This document shows, in pieces, positions 31,688-32,923 of a stretch of 32,923 nucleotides of DNA. The stretch comes from Phytophthora quininea (Eukaryota > Oomycota > Peronosporomycetes > Peronosporales > Peronosporaceae), in contig JAAVTG010000664.1 of assembly GCA_011947345.1 (NCBI GenBank), positions 1-32,923 on the forward strand, written 5' to 3'. Numbering within the stretch: position 1 is the first letter of the stretch; each line of letters opens with the position of its first letter. A program made the position numbers and the translations under genes. The notes beneath the pieces are model-generated. The model did no database searches, was not told where the DNA came from, and saw nothing but the letters and a program-made list of their open reading frames with translations.

Positions 31688-31857
31688 CGCTGTCGAAGCA
31701 AGTTGGATTGTGTCGGACTTCGACTTGGCTGCAGGTGTCGTGCCAGCATTTTAGTCTCTCGCGAAGGAACAGCCACGTTTCGTGCTGCAATAGCCGAAAT
31801 GTAGCTTTCCCCATCGCATCCACATTGAACCCCCTGCTTGTTTTACTCCAGTTGTAT

Positions 31858-32923
31858 CTAGCTTAAACGCACATGTACATGGGTGGACGCGAACAGCCGA
31901 AGCTCGAATTCCATTTCCTGTGGGTCGAAAGTCGACGGCAGGACAATATACCATCCCGCCGGATATCGTCGAGAGGCTCTAGCGAGAACACCACTGGGAA
32001 CTCCACTCACATACATGCCGTCCATCGACGTCGCGCCAGCAAAGGCATGCGTCGGATTTGTGGAAAGAAGCAAGTCCCCTTCACAAGTACTCTCGAACAC
32101 TGACACGTTAATCGATGGGCTCTCCGTTGGAGATTGGCCTGATGATGACTCACTATCGGTCTCCAGCACTAACAATCGCACCAGCATGTCGCATTCTTGC
32201 GGGACGTGCACCAAATACTTGGGGTTGAAGGTATAGCGGCCGTAATTGGAGCAGCCTGCAGCACTTTGCGCGTCCCATTTGCCATTCAGTCGAGTGAGCT
32301 CCATGCCATGTCCCTCTGGAGGAATCTGACGGTAAGCGATACTTGCTCCTGCCATAGAATCACTTACCACCCGAATAGTAAACTTCCCCAACATACCTTG
32401 CTCAAACGAAGACGGAATGAGCACGAGATCGTTGACTCCTGAAGCCAGAAGCCTCGGGTCTACCTCGATGTAGCAGAATCCTGGACGATATTCGCCAGAA
32501 CTGAGGATCTTCCGAGCTGTCCCATCTTCGGGTGGAGCTGAATGGATTTGACACACTCGCTCGCGTGTGTGCAGTGCAGCACGCAAATTAATGGGGAAAC
32601 TAGCAGCTTTCGTGGATACGAAGGCTTCAGTCTCTAGAAAAAGAAACAACGAGCGACATGGCTTCTGTAGCTGGAGATGGAACTGTGGATTGTTCATGAA
32701 CGTCGAGTAGAACGGACGTCCACCAGCGCAGACAGCGTCCCAAGCTCCTTGGATCACGACGGACGTTGGCTCTGTCGTTACAAACTGCGGAGTGGGCTCA
32801 CACGTAAAAGGTCGCGTGGAGAAGATTGACAACGTGTAGTCCAGTGCTGCAAACTTCTCATACTGGGACGCTACAAGTGTAAACGTTGGCTCTGAATCTC
32901 CCGCAAGGTCCAAATCCAAGCTC
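31858..32923 (-). CDS. CAPN7: Calpain-7-like cysteine protease, C-terminal C2-like domains, cut by window edge
   Basis: One frame is open from the right edge to the stop at 31858. It contains two tandem calpain domain III (C2-like) modules. The first ends in FCYIEVDPRLL...NDLVLIPSSFEQG..GKFTIRVVSD. The second begins LNGKWDAQSAAGCSNYGRYT, FNPKYLVHV, and ends GWYIVLPSTFDPQEMEFELR, LFASTHVHVRLS. Two C-terminal C2-like modules, with the N-GKW...AGG/AGC-N signature, are typical of calpain-7 (PalB-like), a Ca2+-independent calpain linked to ESCRT and endosomal sorting. The protease core is outside the window, so the catalytic residues cannot be checked. No introns are seen in this part. Confidence 0.75.
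   Translation of the reverse strand, partial: SLDLDLAGDSEPTFTLVASQYEKFAALDYTLSIFSTRPFTCEPTPQFVTTEPTSVVIQGAWDAVCAGGRPFYSTFMNNPQFHLQLQKPCRSLFLFLETEAFVSTKAASFPINLRAALHTRERVCQIHSAPPEDGTARKILSSGEYRPGFCYIEVDPRLLASGVNDLVLIPSSFEQGMLGKFTIRVVSDSMAGASIAYRQIPPEGHGMELTRLNGKWDAQSAAGCSNYGRYTFNPKYLVHVPQECDMLVRLLVLETDSESSSGQSPTESPSINVSVFESTCEGDLLLSTNPTHAFAGATSMDGMYVSGVPSGVLARASRRYPAGWYIVLPSTFDPQEMEFELRLFASTHVHVRLS

Noticed and set aside
1..32923. CRISPR arrays, tRNA or rRNA genes
   Set aside because: I found no regularly spaced repeats and no tRNA or rRNA motifs on reading both strands.

Overview
The window looks like oomycete nuclear DNA, most likely Phytophthora or a close Peronosporales relative. The signs are short 50-75 bp GT-AG introns, tightly packed genes on both strands, an RxLR-dEER type secreted effector candidate, and a lineage-typical bZIP family with the basic-region core ERCRINQARYR. 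Flagellar genes (CFAP47-like, ARMC2-like) point to a zoospore-forming ancestry.

Layout. 1-2915: three related bZIP copies, all damaged (minus, minus, plus). 3142-13254 (minus): a giant CFAP47-like axonemal gene with Ig-like repeats and a central calponin-homology domain. 13708-14512 (plus): the spliceosomal protein SF3B4, divergent from CFAP47. 14790-17094: a piggyBac transposon with TTAA target duplication, 13 bp terminal inverted repeats, mirrored subterminal palindromes and a nearly intact transposase. 17099-18691: no recognised gene, but a 96% identical inverted repeat. 18692-19273: RxLR effector candidate. 19390-20178: a bZIP pseudogene. 20756-21640: fragments of a LINE reverse transcriptase and a MULE transposase. 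21986-23029: the one intact bZIP, with two AT-hooks. 23030-24700: no recognised gene, with a diverged direct repeat. 24701-25691: cytochrome b561, tail to tail with an ARMC2-like gene (25727 to about 28330). 29044-30803: a mitochondrial carrier of the SLC25A42/SLC25A16 type with an extra N-terminal domain, tail to tail with a sixth, broken bZIP (30836-31687). 31858-32923: the C-terminal part of a calpain-7-like protein, cut by the window edge.

A pattern runs through the whole window. Conserved genes (SF3B4, carrier, cytochrome b561, transposase, ARMC2, CFAP47) repeatedly change reading frame by one missing base, usually in a run of three to five identical bases. I read most of these as homopolymer undercalls in the assembly, so the reported spans cover the whole gene and the frame changes are listed. 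The bZIP copies also carry substitution stops and a large internal deletion that this cannot explain, so that family is really decaying here.

The conserved genes form ordinary convergent and divergent pairs. The stretch 14.8-24.7 kb is accessory: transposon, effector, bZIP duplicates and retroelement relics.
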